Source: Bacillus sp. FSL K6-3431 (GTDB taxonomy: Bacteria > Bacillota > Bacilli > Bacillales > Bacillaceae_C). From it: a stretch of DNA of 64,000 nt. The DNA lies in assembly GCF_038002605.1 (NCBI RefSeq), contig NZ_JBBOCT010000001.1, positions 2,418,001 through 2,482,000 on the forward strand. The letters are read 5' to 3'. Made by a program: the position numbers and the translations under genes. Under the pieces are notes generated by a model that saw only the letters and a program-made list of their open reading frames with translations, was not told where the DNA came from and did not search any database. This document shows, piece by piece, positions 56,843 to 64,000 of this stretch (position 1 is its first letter; each line of letters opens with the position of its first letter).

Positions 56843-59176
56843 TTATTTCCTCTCCCCTTCACTGACCAAAAAATTAAGTCCTTCTATCGTGTGACCATCC
56901 ACTGTTCTTTTCTTTCTATTATAATTAACAAGTATTTGTGTACCATTTTCATACGTAGTTTTATACACATTTCGTTCAATCTGTTCATGGTTCACAATCA
57001 ATTGCCCAGCAGTTTGTGCCTGTACTTCTTGAAACTTCTTATATTCCTCAATAGAACGGTCAAACCAATACGCATAATCCGAACTGAATAGACGGTCTTC
57101 CATTGTCCGCTTCATATTTTCCGTTGATTTATACGTCAGTTCAAAGCTTGGTGAAGCACCGTACTCAATAGCACGTAAAAACTCAACATTTTCATCATCT
57201 CTTAAATTCGCTGGTTTCCCAGTATATGGAACAAGTCCGTGAATCACAATTTGATAAAACGGTATGGTTTCATCCAAATAAACAAATCCGCTTGAATCCA
57301 TTGGAATTTGATTAATTTCATCCACATGTCCAAGTGTATAACTAAATCCATAATCAACTGAAATCTTGTCCACAGATTTGTGGAAATCCGTTACCATTTG
57401 CTTCCATGTTTCCTTCGCTTCTGCGCGACTAAAAAAGTGATTTGGATCTTGATCTGAATATAGCATGTCCCCAACATAGCTGAAATGCACGCCAGTGACT
57501 CCGAGATCCTTATACTTTGCTGCTTCTTTTAAAGCGAGCTCCGAGGCTCTCTCTGGCTTTAGCAAGTAAAAGCGCTGTTCATTATGACTTAATCTGCTTG
57601 AAACGCGATAATTAGGACTTTCCATTACTTCGCGATCAATTCCCCTGACAGCATCTTTCCTAGGTGTCACACTATTGCTATCTTGGAATGGTCTAACATA
57701 ATTAGCATCCAAATAAAGCACTACACCCATTTTTTGTGCATGCTGTGCAAGATCTTTAAGCTTTTTCTTACCACCAAGCTTTCTTTCTACGGGAAAATGT
57801 TCCGGCTGATTTCCATAGAGACCATCCTTCGACCATCCTTTAAACGTTATCTTCAATGAATCTATTCCTTTTTCCACATAATCATTAATGATCGTTTTAG
57901 CCTGTTCAAAAGTAGTCATATCAATAAATGTTGTACCGATAATTTCATCCCGCTCAATCCCACCAATAAGCTCAATATGCAAAGGTGCTGCTTCTACTTC
58001 TCCCATCTTTTGCAAACCCGCATGCTCCAGTAAATAATCTCGATAAGCATGAGCCATTCCAACATAATTAGCTGCTTCATCTTCGAGTAATACATATTTC
58101 ACTTTCCTGTCGCCCGTAATGATTTGCCCTTGGAAGAGTGGGATTTTCCCGGAAGCCCCAATAAACATTACGTCTTGTTTACGGTAAAAGAATTTAGCAC
58201 CCGCCCTGTAAAGTGGAATATTTCTAATTCCAGACGGCGTCGCAGTAATATGAGCCGTTTCTTCCCCTTCGGTGATAAATGCTGTATACCCAGTTCCTTC
58301 GTGGTAAATACCAAAAACCGGTAAAGCAATTTGTTCCTTAGGAGCTGAAGCTTGTGTAAAATCAGCAGCCATTACATTACCAAGTTCACTAGCAAACGTA
58401 TAATCCGGGCCGTAGACAGGTTCAGAATAGCCTTTAAAATATTGCGGATGCTTTTCTCTAATTTTCATTAGTGCCCCGGATCCATCTGGAACAAAGACAG
58501 CGCCTCCATCTTTCCGGTGAGCTGCGTGAAAAAATGGTACTACTTCAAGGCTTGTAATTCGGACTGAGCCGTTTTCCTTTATAGAATCATTGGGAATAAC
58601 AATTTCGATCCCATTATCTGTCAGTGTATATTCCACTGCAAATGATACATTTAACTCTCCAACCGTAAAGTCTGCCCGTACGCCATTTTCAATATTAGTC
58701 ATTGTTGGTTGGTCCGTTTTATCTTTCATTGTATATGTTTGAGAAACACTCGCTCCATCTGTATATTCAATATGAACTGGAGAATCGATGAATGCTTTAT
58801 TATTCGGAAGTGTCGCTTTGTCTACCTGAGGAGCCCCCAACCATTCATTTTTAGATTTTTTATCAACTATTCGAATGTTCCCTGACATTTCATCCAAGTA
58901 TAATTCGAGAAATGAATTTTCCGTTATTTTTTGTGTTGCTGTAATAGGATTTAGTTCTCCAGATTCCACAATTACCACTTCTTGTGGAGGGGCCACATCT
59001 TCAGAATCTTCTTCTGGATTTTCCTCATCTGTTTCACCAACAGTAGTTGTAACTCCAGCATTGCTTTGTTTATCTTTATCCTCTTCCGCATAGCTACTAC
59101 TATACGGAAATAAACTCAATATCAGCATGGCACAAATGAAAAAGATTGATATATTCTTATATTGGTAGTTGAACAA
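56843..59176 (-). CDS. Secreted DUF5696-type protein with glycosidase-like barrel
   Basis: 777 residues. Signal peptide (about 1-29), a low-complexity acidic linker (about 35-65, Glu/Asp-rich), a beta-sandwich (about 75-340) and a TIM-barrel-like domain (about 360-720) with SLKITFKGWSKDG, LYLDANYVRPFQDS, TGVHFSYVGDML and DYGFSYTLGHVDEI. The architecture recalls large glycosidases (GH101/GH36-like) and the family DUF5696; catalytic residues are not established, though Asp in YLDANY and YVGD are candidates. The TTG at 59176 lies 8 nt after GGAGG and is a better start than GTG 59185, which overlaps that site. Works outside the membrane beside the permeases. Confidence 0.72.
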   Translation of the reverse strand: MFNYQYKNISIFFICAMLILSLFPYSSSYAEEDKDKQSNAGVTTTVGETDEENPEEDSEDVAPPQEVVIVESGELNPITATQKITENSFLELYLDEMSGNIRIVDKKSKNEWLGAPQVDKATLPNNKAFIDSPVHIEYTDGASVSQTYTMKDKTDQPTMTNIENGVRADFTVGELNVSFAVEYTLTDNGIEIVIPNDSIKENGSVRITSLEVVPFFHAAHRKDGGAVFVPDGSGALMKIREKHPQYFKGYSEPVYGPDYTFASELGNVMAADFTQASAPKEQIALPVFGIYHEGTGYTAFITEGEETAHITATPSGIRNIPLYRAGAKFFYRKQDVMFIGASGKIPLFQGQIITGDRKVKYVLLEDEAANYVGMAHAYRDYLLEHAGLQKMGEVEAAPLHIELIGGIERDEIIGTTFIDMTTFEQAKTIINDYVEKGIDSLKITFKGWSKDGLYGNQPEHFPVERKLGGKKKLKDLAQHAQKMGVVLYLDANYVRPFQDSNSVTPRKDAVRGIDREVMESPNYRVSSRLSHNEQRFYLLKPERASELALKEAAKYKDLGVTGVHFSYVGDMLYSDQDPNHFFSRAEAKETWKQMVTDFHKSVDKISVDYGFSYTLGHVDEINQIPMDSSGFVYLDETIPFYQIVIHGLVPYTGKPANLRDDENVEFLRAIEYGASPSFELTYKSTENMKRTMEDRLFSSDYAYWFDRSIEEYKKFQEVQAQTAGQLIVNHEQIERNVYKTTYENGTQILVNYNRKKRTVDGHTIEGLNFLVSEGERK

Positions 59177-59188
59177 TTTATCCACCTC

Positions 59189-59803
59189 CTACAACCTAAA
59201 CCGTAATTCCTTAAATATATCTAGGAAAAAACTAATAAACTGGTTGACCAAACCATATAGTAAAATCCCGATAAACCAAATGATAGCCATACCCAATACA
59301 GTTAAAAACGTAATCATAATCAGTTTTCCAAGCTCAAAATCATGCAGCACTCTTACTTTGATTAACATTAGTAGCGCTACCCACCCTAAGACAATCACAA
59401 TCGATGCACTGTAATATATTCCCTCGCTTAGAGCCAGTATATTTGTTAATACTGTGACCGGGATCGTGAAAACAATATATGGAACAAGACAAAATGCACT
59501 TCCCACAAATAACTCTTTAAACTTCCCCTCTCCATCCAAAATCGTACTGACACTCCAATTTGCAAGACACCAAGTAATCCATGGGATAAATATCCATATA
59601 AACTCATGAAAATATGAAATCTCATATGGTTCTCGTGTTTCAAAATGATAACCGAGCATTAACAGCGAACCCATTCTTACGAGATAAGCAAGCAAAATAA
59701 GCAGGATTGCCTGAGACCATTTCAAGCGATTTGGTTCTTTAAGGTCATAAAAGAAATCCAATGGCTTGGCTAATACTTGACGCATCATATGGACTGTACT
59801 CAC
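59189..59803 (-). CDS. YIP1-type five-helix membrane protein
   Basis: 204 residues with five or six membrane helices and the YIP1-like FIPWITWCLANWSVSTILDG, GEGKFKELFVGSAFCLVPYI. Role unknown; such proteins often accompany other membrane complexes. The GTG start overlaps the stop of the NHL gene by 4 nt (GTGA), so the two are coupled. Another start may be ATG at 59788. Confidence 0.75.
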   Translation of the reverse strand: MSTVHMMRQVLAKPLDFFYDLKEPNRLKWSQAILLILLAYLVRMGSLLMLGYHFETREPYEISYFHEFIWIFIPWITWCLANWSVSTILDGEGKFKELFVGSAFCLVPYIVFTIPVTVLTNILALSEGIYYSASIVIVLGWVALLMLIKVRVLHDFELGKLIMITFLTVLGMAIIWFIGILLYGLVNQFISFFLDIFKELRFRL

Positions 59804-61272
59804 CTTACTTCCCCCTTCCCTTGAAGAACCGTCTGCTGCTCTTTTCTTCGTTTAAACAGTTTTCTTACTAACGGAATCCCATAGCGCAGGAAGAGAAATA
59901 AGAAGATAGCCCCACCGAAAAACCAAGCAAAATTATTTCTCACAAATTCAACCCGATATTCACGGAATGACGTTGAATAATCTCCTCGCGAATTCGACAG
60001 CTTAAAATAATCCATCGCTTCCGAATACTTTTCCGATTTGTACAAGGCCTTTCCTATCGCGTGATAAGCAATATCAAAATTCCCATTTAAATAAATAACT
60101 TCTTCCCATATATCTTTCGCTTCATCATACTTTCCTTCTACATAAAGGCTTGACGCTTGATGAACGAGGTCAGCAAAAGGTGTTGTTCTAAATAAATCAA
60201 TTCGATTTCTTCCCTTGTCGACGACATATAAGATCCCCTCTGAATCTTGATCGATACTAGCAGGTGTTGTAAACACTCCGTTTTGTTCGCCATTGCCCCC
60301 AAAAACAAACAACAGATTTCCAAGTTTATCGTACTGATATACACGGCTCGTCTGTAAGTTCAATGCGGTGATCAGTCCGTCTTCATTAATTGTAATATCG
60401 ATAAAAGCGGAAGTTTCTATATTATTACCATAGCTGAGTAAATCACCGTATTTTTTACCGCCTTGATTCAATGTATCTACTCCAACCGGAGACAATCTTT
60501 TAATTTGGTTTTCATCTGTTCCAAGTGTTGTTGTATAAATGAAGCCATCTTTATCTTGGGCCAAATTAGAAAAAGCCAATGGCTGCACCGATTCTAGTTT
60601 TGCCTTTTGTTCATCCGTTGCGATCAGACGCGTAATAAGACGCCACAAACTAAAATCAACTTCATTCGTTCCGAAAAAACCTTTAAATTCGCCCTTGCTA
60701 TCAATTTGCATAAGCCCTTTCGTATTGCCTTCGCTGACTACATATAAATAATCGCGCTTGTCAACGATCAACTTAGACGGTGAATAAGAAAACTTTTTTC
60801 CTAGTAACGGACTATCAGGAGCAGCTAGCTCTTGTATATATTTCCCTTCTTTATCAAACAAAGCTATCCGTTGATTTTTTGTATCAGCAACATAAACGCT
60901 TCCATCATCTTTTACAAACACACCTTTTGGCCCATTTAATTTACCCTCTCCGTCCAAATCACCGATTACTTTCAGCACTTCATGATTTTGATCCAAATGA
61001 ACGATTCGGTTATTCCCTGTATCAGTTACATAAATGGAGTCATCTGCTGCGATGAAAATATCTTCCGGACTATTAAAAACGCCTGTTTCTAAAAAAGCTC
61101 CATCTATCGAGCTATCATGTACATATCCATTGATAGAATGTACATCTCTTCCTTCTGTGTTCCAGATATAACCTTCGTATGGCGTTTCTGCTAAACTTTG
61201 GAGCGGCATGATGAACATCATCATCAAAGCTGCCATAATTATACAAACTCGTCTAGGCAATAATGTCTTCAA
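59800..61272 (-). CDS. Secreted NHL-propeller protein with TPR-like region and C-terminal membrane anchor
   Basis: 490 residues: signal peptide (1-28), NHL repeats forming a beta-propeller (about 50-370; units such as DIFIAADDSIYVTDTGNNRI and KGVFVKDDGSVYVADTKNQR), two TPR-like helices (about 385-440; GKYDEAKDIWEEVIYLNG, YSEAMDYFKL) and a membrane helix (about 455-475) with a basic tail. The propeller would face outward. No catalytic motif is seen. TTG start with GGAGG 7 nt upstream. The role is probably binding or scaffolding. Confidence 0.8.
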   Translation of the reverse strand: MKTLLPRRVCIIMAALMMMFIMPLQSLAETPYEGYIWNTEGRDVHSINGYVHDSSIDGAFLETGVFNSPEDIFIAADDSIYVTDTGNNRIVHLDQNHEVLKVIGDLDGEGKLNGPKGVFVKDDGSVYVADTKNQRIALFDKEGKYIQELAAPDSPLLGKKFSYSPSKLIVDKRDYLYVVSEGNTKGLMQIDSKGEFKGFFGTNEVDFSLWRLITRLIATDEQKAKLESVQPLAFSNLAQDKDGFIYTTTLGTDENQIKRLSPVGVDTLNQGGKKYGDLLSYGNNIETSAFIDITINEDGLITALNLQTSRVYQYDKLGNLLFVFGGNGEQNGVFTTPASIDQDSEGILYVVDKGRNRIDLFRTTPFADLVHQASSLYVEGKYDEAKDIWEEVIYLNGNFDIAYHAIGKALYKSEKYSEAMDYFKLSNSRGDYSTSFREYRVEFVRNNFAWFFGGAIFLFLFLRYGIPLVRKLFKRRKEQQTVLQGKGEVR

Positions 61273-61283
61273 TGTTCCCCCTC

Positions 61284-62147
61284 CTACTCCTTCAGACCCG
61301 AGTGAGCCATTGTTTGCAATACCATCCGCTGAGTGATCGTAAAGACGATAATCGTCGGCACAATCATTAAGAAACTTGCAGCCGCAAACGTTCCTACACG
61401 AGCTACAACTCCAGCACCTCCACTAATAGACTGAATCGCCAGTGGAAGGGATTTTAACTCTTCCTTTGTCGTATACATCATGGATGGATATGGATCATTC
61501 CATGCTTGAACAAAGCTGAACAGCGCAAATGTTGCAATCGCTGGTTTTAAAAGTGGTAAAACAATTTTCCACAAAATCTGCCATTCAGTGGCACCCTCAA
61601 TCCGAGCTGATTCTAGCAATGCATCAGGCAATTGCTTCAGAAATTGAATCATTAGAAAAATACCAATTGGGGCGGCCAAATAAGGTAGAATCATTGCAAA
61701 ATAAGTATTCATCATACCAGTTTTACTAATAAGTAAATATTGTGGTATTTGCAATACCATCGGCGAGAACATTAACGCTGTAACGATTAAGCTAAAAATA
61801 GTACTTTTAAATGGCATATCGTGCTTTGCAAGCGGGTATGCTGCCATCGCTGAAATGATCACGCCAAAAAATACAATTCCTGTAGTAATCAACACACTGT
61901 TGAAAATATACCGAGAAAATGGAACAAAGGATGTGCCTGTTATCAGCAACAAATCCCTAAAATTCAACAAGGTAGGATTAATCGGGAAAAACCGCGGTGG
62001 GAATAGGAATAACTCACTAATCGGCTTAACGGATGTAGACGCCATATAGATAAGTGGCGCAAGCATTAATAATCCGAAAACAGTCAAAAATACATAGAGA
62101 AAAACTCCTCCCCAGTCTATCCTTTTTCCGGTCACTCCAGTTTTCAT
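61284..62147 (-). CDS. Sugar-type ABC permease (MalG type), pair A
   Basis: 287 residues, six helices, EAA loop LESARIEGATEWQILWKIVLP (about 185-205) with Glu instead of Asp in the DGA motif. It is 11 bp before the NHL gene and 3 bp after its partner. GAGGGATT precedes the ATG. Confidence 0.88.
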   Translation of the reverse strand: MKTGVTGKRIDWGGVFLYVFLTVFGLLMLAPLIYMASTSVKPISELFLFPPRFFPINPTLLNFRDLLLITGTSFVPFSRYIFNSVLITTGIVFFGVIISAMAAYPLAKHDMPFKSTIFSLIVTALMFSPMVLQIPQYLLISKTGMMNTYFAMILPYLAAPIGIFLMIQFLKQLPDALLESARIEGATEWQILWKIVLPLLKPAIATFALFSFVQAWNDPYPSMMYTTKEELKSLPLAIQSISGGAGVVARVGTFAAASFLMIVPTIIVFTITQRMVLQTMAHSGLKE

Positions 62148-62150
62148 TTA

Positions 62151-63128
62151 TTAATCCCTCCCCAGCACTCTAAATATAAATCTATTTAAACCAAGCATCA
62201 TTAGAAATAGGATAACAGCAATGGCTGAAGCATAGCCCATTTCAAAGCGGATAAAGGCATAGTCGTATAAATGTGCAAGGATTGTGTGTCCGGCATATAA
62301 CGGACTCGGCATCCCTACAAGCTGCATACTCACATCAAACACTTGCAGTGAGAAAACGACTTGCATAACAGCTCCAAACAATAGTTGTGGTTTTACAGAT
62401 GGTAGCGTAATATACCAAAGCTCTTGCCAGCGGTACCTAATTCCATCAATTTCCCCTGCCTCATAAAGCTCATTTGGCACACTTTGCAAACCAGCAAGGA
62501 AAGCTAGGAAACCAATCCCCATACTCATCCATAAGGAAACAACAATGATTACAGGAACTATTGATTCAACATTTTGTAAAAATAAATACGGTTCATTTAA
62601 GATACCTAATTGCATTAAGTAATGGTTTAACAAACCTTTTCTATCTCCGGCAAAGAAATACAACCAAACAACAGACATCGCTACAGCACTTGTAATTGAA
62701 GGTGTGTAAAAGCAAAGTGTATAGAAAAAACGGTATTTCTGCGGTATTTGACTAATCAGCCAAGCGAGAAGAAACGCTAAAATATAGCCAACAGGACCTG
62801 TTACGAACGCAAACTTGAGCGTGATCCCCACGGATTGCAAAAAGATATCATCGTCAACAAAGAGCAGCTTATAATTAGAAAGACCAACAAATGTCGGTTT
62901 TTCTATAATGTTGTAATATGTAAAACTTAGATATACCGAAGTAACAATCGGAATAATTGTAAACATCGTAAATAAAATCAGAAATGGCGCCATTAAAAAG
63001 TAGGACATTTTATGTCTTTTTATATCATTCCAAAGTTTTTTCCATCTCCCAATAGAGAGTCGGTGTCCCGGGTACTCAGTAGCAACCGGGACCTCATTTG
63101 TAGTAGTTGAAGCCGAATTTGCATCCAT
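62151..63128 (-). CDS. Sugar-type ABC permease (MalF type), pair A
   Basis: 325 residues with a soluble N-terminal tail of about 35 residues, six helices and the EAA loop YEAGEIDGIRYRWQELWYITLP (about 217-238), which carries an Arg-rich insert not seen in the other four MalF-type permeases here. AAGGGGG before the ATG. Its binding protein gene is 14 bp upstream. Confidence 0.87.
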   Translation of the reverse strand: MDANSASTTTNEVPVATEYPGHRLSIGRWKKLWNDIKRHKMSYFLMAPFLILFTMFTIIPIVTSVYLSFTYYNIIEKPTFVGLSNYKLLFVDDDIFLQSVGITLKFAFVTGPVGYILAFLLAWLISQIPQKYRFFYTLCFYTPSITSAVAMSVVWLYFFAGDRKGLLNHYLMQLGILNEPYLFLQNVESIVPVIIVVSLWMSMGIGFLAFLAGLQSVPNELYEAGEIDGIRYRWQELWYITLPSVKPQLLFGAVMQVVFSLQVFDVSMQLVGMPSPLYAGHTILAHLYDYAFIRFEMGYASAIAVILFLMMLGLNRFIFRVLGRD

Positions 63129-63142
63129 ATTACTGAGCCCCC

Positions 63143-64000
63143 TTATTTATCAAGGCCATCGGAATTGGATGTTTCCAATCCGAATTCCTCACGTTTCTTA
63201 CGGAGTTCTTTATCAATTTCCCGCACTCCTTCTTCAACAGCTTCACGGGTTAATTTTCCATTTAGAACAATTTCATTCCACATATTCGCAATGTGTCGCG
63301 ATGTATAATATCCACCAATAACCACTTCTCTTTCTCTAAACCATTCCCATTGTTCTAAAATTCCATCTAAATCATCTTGGTCCCATGGAAGCCTCGTTAA
63401 TGCCTCTACATTGGCAGTATTCCAACGCGCTTCCACACCGAGTAATGCTTCCAGTTCTGATCCAAATCTTTCTTGAGCATCAGCACTTGTCCACCATTTT
63501 AAAAACTCCCATGCATCATCTTTCATCTCAGAGTCTTTAAACATAACACCCGTTTGTCCAAGACCTCCGGTAGATCGGTTAATTCGTCCATCTTCTTGTT
63601 TCAGACCCGGCATCGGTTTCATTTCCCACCAACCTGTCAATTCAGGTGCAGCTGTAGAAAGCAATATATATGTTGAATAGTCAGCAACTCCAATTGGCAT
63701 TTCACCAGAACGGAACCGATTATAAAAGTCGGCTTGTTTTTCAATTTTGTAATTCGTGAACAATTCTGTCCACATTTCCATCGCCTTCAAGCCTTCAGGA
63801 GAATCAAGCGCTGATGTTATACCTTTTTCATCATACAAATCCCCGCCATGCTGAAATAAAAATGGAGCAAACTCATTCACAGCTAACTTTGTATCATTTG
63901 GGGCATGTGGATAAAAGAAATCCATTCCATTTTGCTGAAGAGTAGGAATCAATTCCATCACTTCTTCCCACGTCTCTGGAATGTCATCTTCTTTTATTCC
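63143..64000 (-). CDS. Binding protein of ABC importer, C-terminal part
   Basis: The frame is open to the window end, so the N-terminus lies beyond base 64000; the ATG-like codon near 63961 is internal (GIKEDDIPETWEEVMELIPTLQ runs through it). The visible 285 residues have the binding-protein features ITSALDSPEGLKAMEMWTEL, GEMPIGVADYSTYILLST and AWEFLKWWTSADAQERFGSE. It heads the transport part of the DUF5696 cluster. Ligand unknown. Confidence 0.85.
   Translation of the reverse strand, partial: GIKEDDIPETWEEVMELIPTLQQNGMDFFYPHAPNDTKLAVNEFAPFLFQHGGDLYDEKGITSALDSPEGLKAMEMWTELFTNYKIEKQADFYNRFRSGEMPIGVADYSTYILLSTAAPELTGWWEMKPMPGLKQEDGRINRSTGGLGQTGVMFKDSEMKDDAWEFLKWWTSADAQERFGSELEALLGVEARWNTANVEALTRLPWDQDDLDGILEQWEWFREREVVIGGYYTSRHIANMWNEIVLNGKLTREAVEEGVREIDKELRKKREEFGLETSNSDGLDK

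Overview
The window comes from a low-GC, endospore-forming Gram-positive bacterium of the Bacillaceae. The support is AT-rich DNA with strong AGGAGG-type ribosome binding sites, many GTG and TTG starts, a decayed gerA-type germination gene, lipoprotein signals, and an RNA matching the Bacillaceae-1 motif. The genus cannot be fixed from the sequence. Almost every gene lies on the minus strand. The main theme is uptake and breakdown of plant polysaccharides, above all arabinan and other L-arabinofuranosides.

Layout. 1-3.6 kb: a secreted GH43 enzyme gene broken by a 5-bp tandem duplication, a PHP-domain phosphoesterase, and 3' scraps of a sulfatase-like gene and a sugar-binding-protein gene. 3.8-6.4 kb: a GH4 glycosidase and its AraC regulator. 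6.4-10.5 kb: a MoxR/DUF58/DUF4129 operon and a DUF202 membrane protein. 11-14.1 kb: the murQ-murR-murP operon for N-acetylmuramic acid, with a clear sigma-A promoter. 14.4-15.9 kb: a gene graveyard (gerA fragment, MATE fragment, transposase fragment) that truncates a glycosidase-like gene at 15.9-16.8 kb. 16.9-26.9 kb: an AraC regulator, a GH127 beta-L-arabinofuranosidase and two sugar ABC importers. 27.1-38.9 kb: the arabinan/arabinose core, made of a secreted GH43 arabinanase, two GH51 arabinofuranosidases flanking a small Cys-rich protein, araA, araD, araB and an intracellular GH43. 39.1-47.3 kb: a third importer whose binding protein has a 1-nt frameshift, a divergent ArsR-type regulator with a large C-terminal domain, a second GH127/GH146-type enzyme and a YesL-like protein. 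47.3-49.1 kb: a 20-bp tandem-repeat array invaded by an intact IS256-type element. 49.1-54.7 kb: an export-type ABC system (two ATPases, a giant FtsX-like permease and a membrane-fusion protein). 54.9-64 kb: a co-directional cluster with two pairs of sugar-type permeases around a DUF5696-type protein, a YIP1-type membrane protein and an NHL/TPR membrane protein, with a binding protein running off the window end.

How it works together. Extracellular GH43 enzymes would cut arabinan. CUT1 importers would carry arabino-oligosaccharides inside, but five permease pairs are present and no MsmX-type ATPase, so a shared ATPase elsewhere is implied. Intracellular GH43, GH51, GH127 and GH146-type enzymes would release L-arabinose from alpha and beta linkages, and AraA, AraB and AraD convert it to D-xylulose 5-phosphate. 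AraR-like operator boxes are visible, but araR is not in the window. Recurrent decay (at least six broken or remnant genes) and several intergenic repeats suggest an accessory, fast-changing region. The most promising poorly described system is the 54.9-64 kb cluster, possibly together with the adjacent FtsX exporter.
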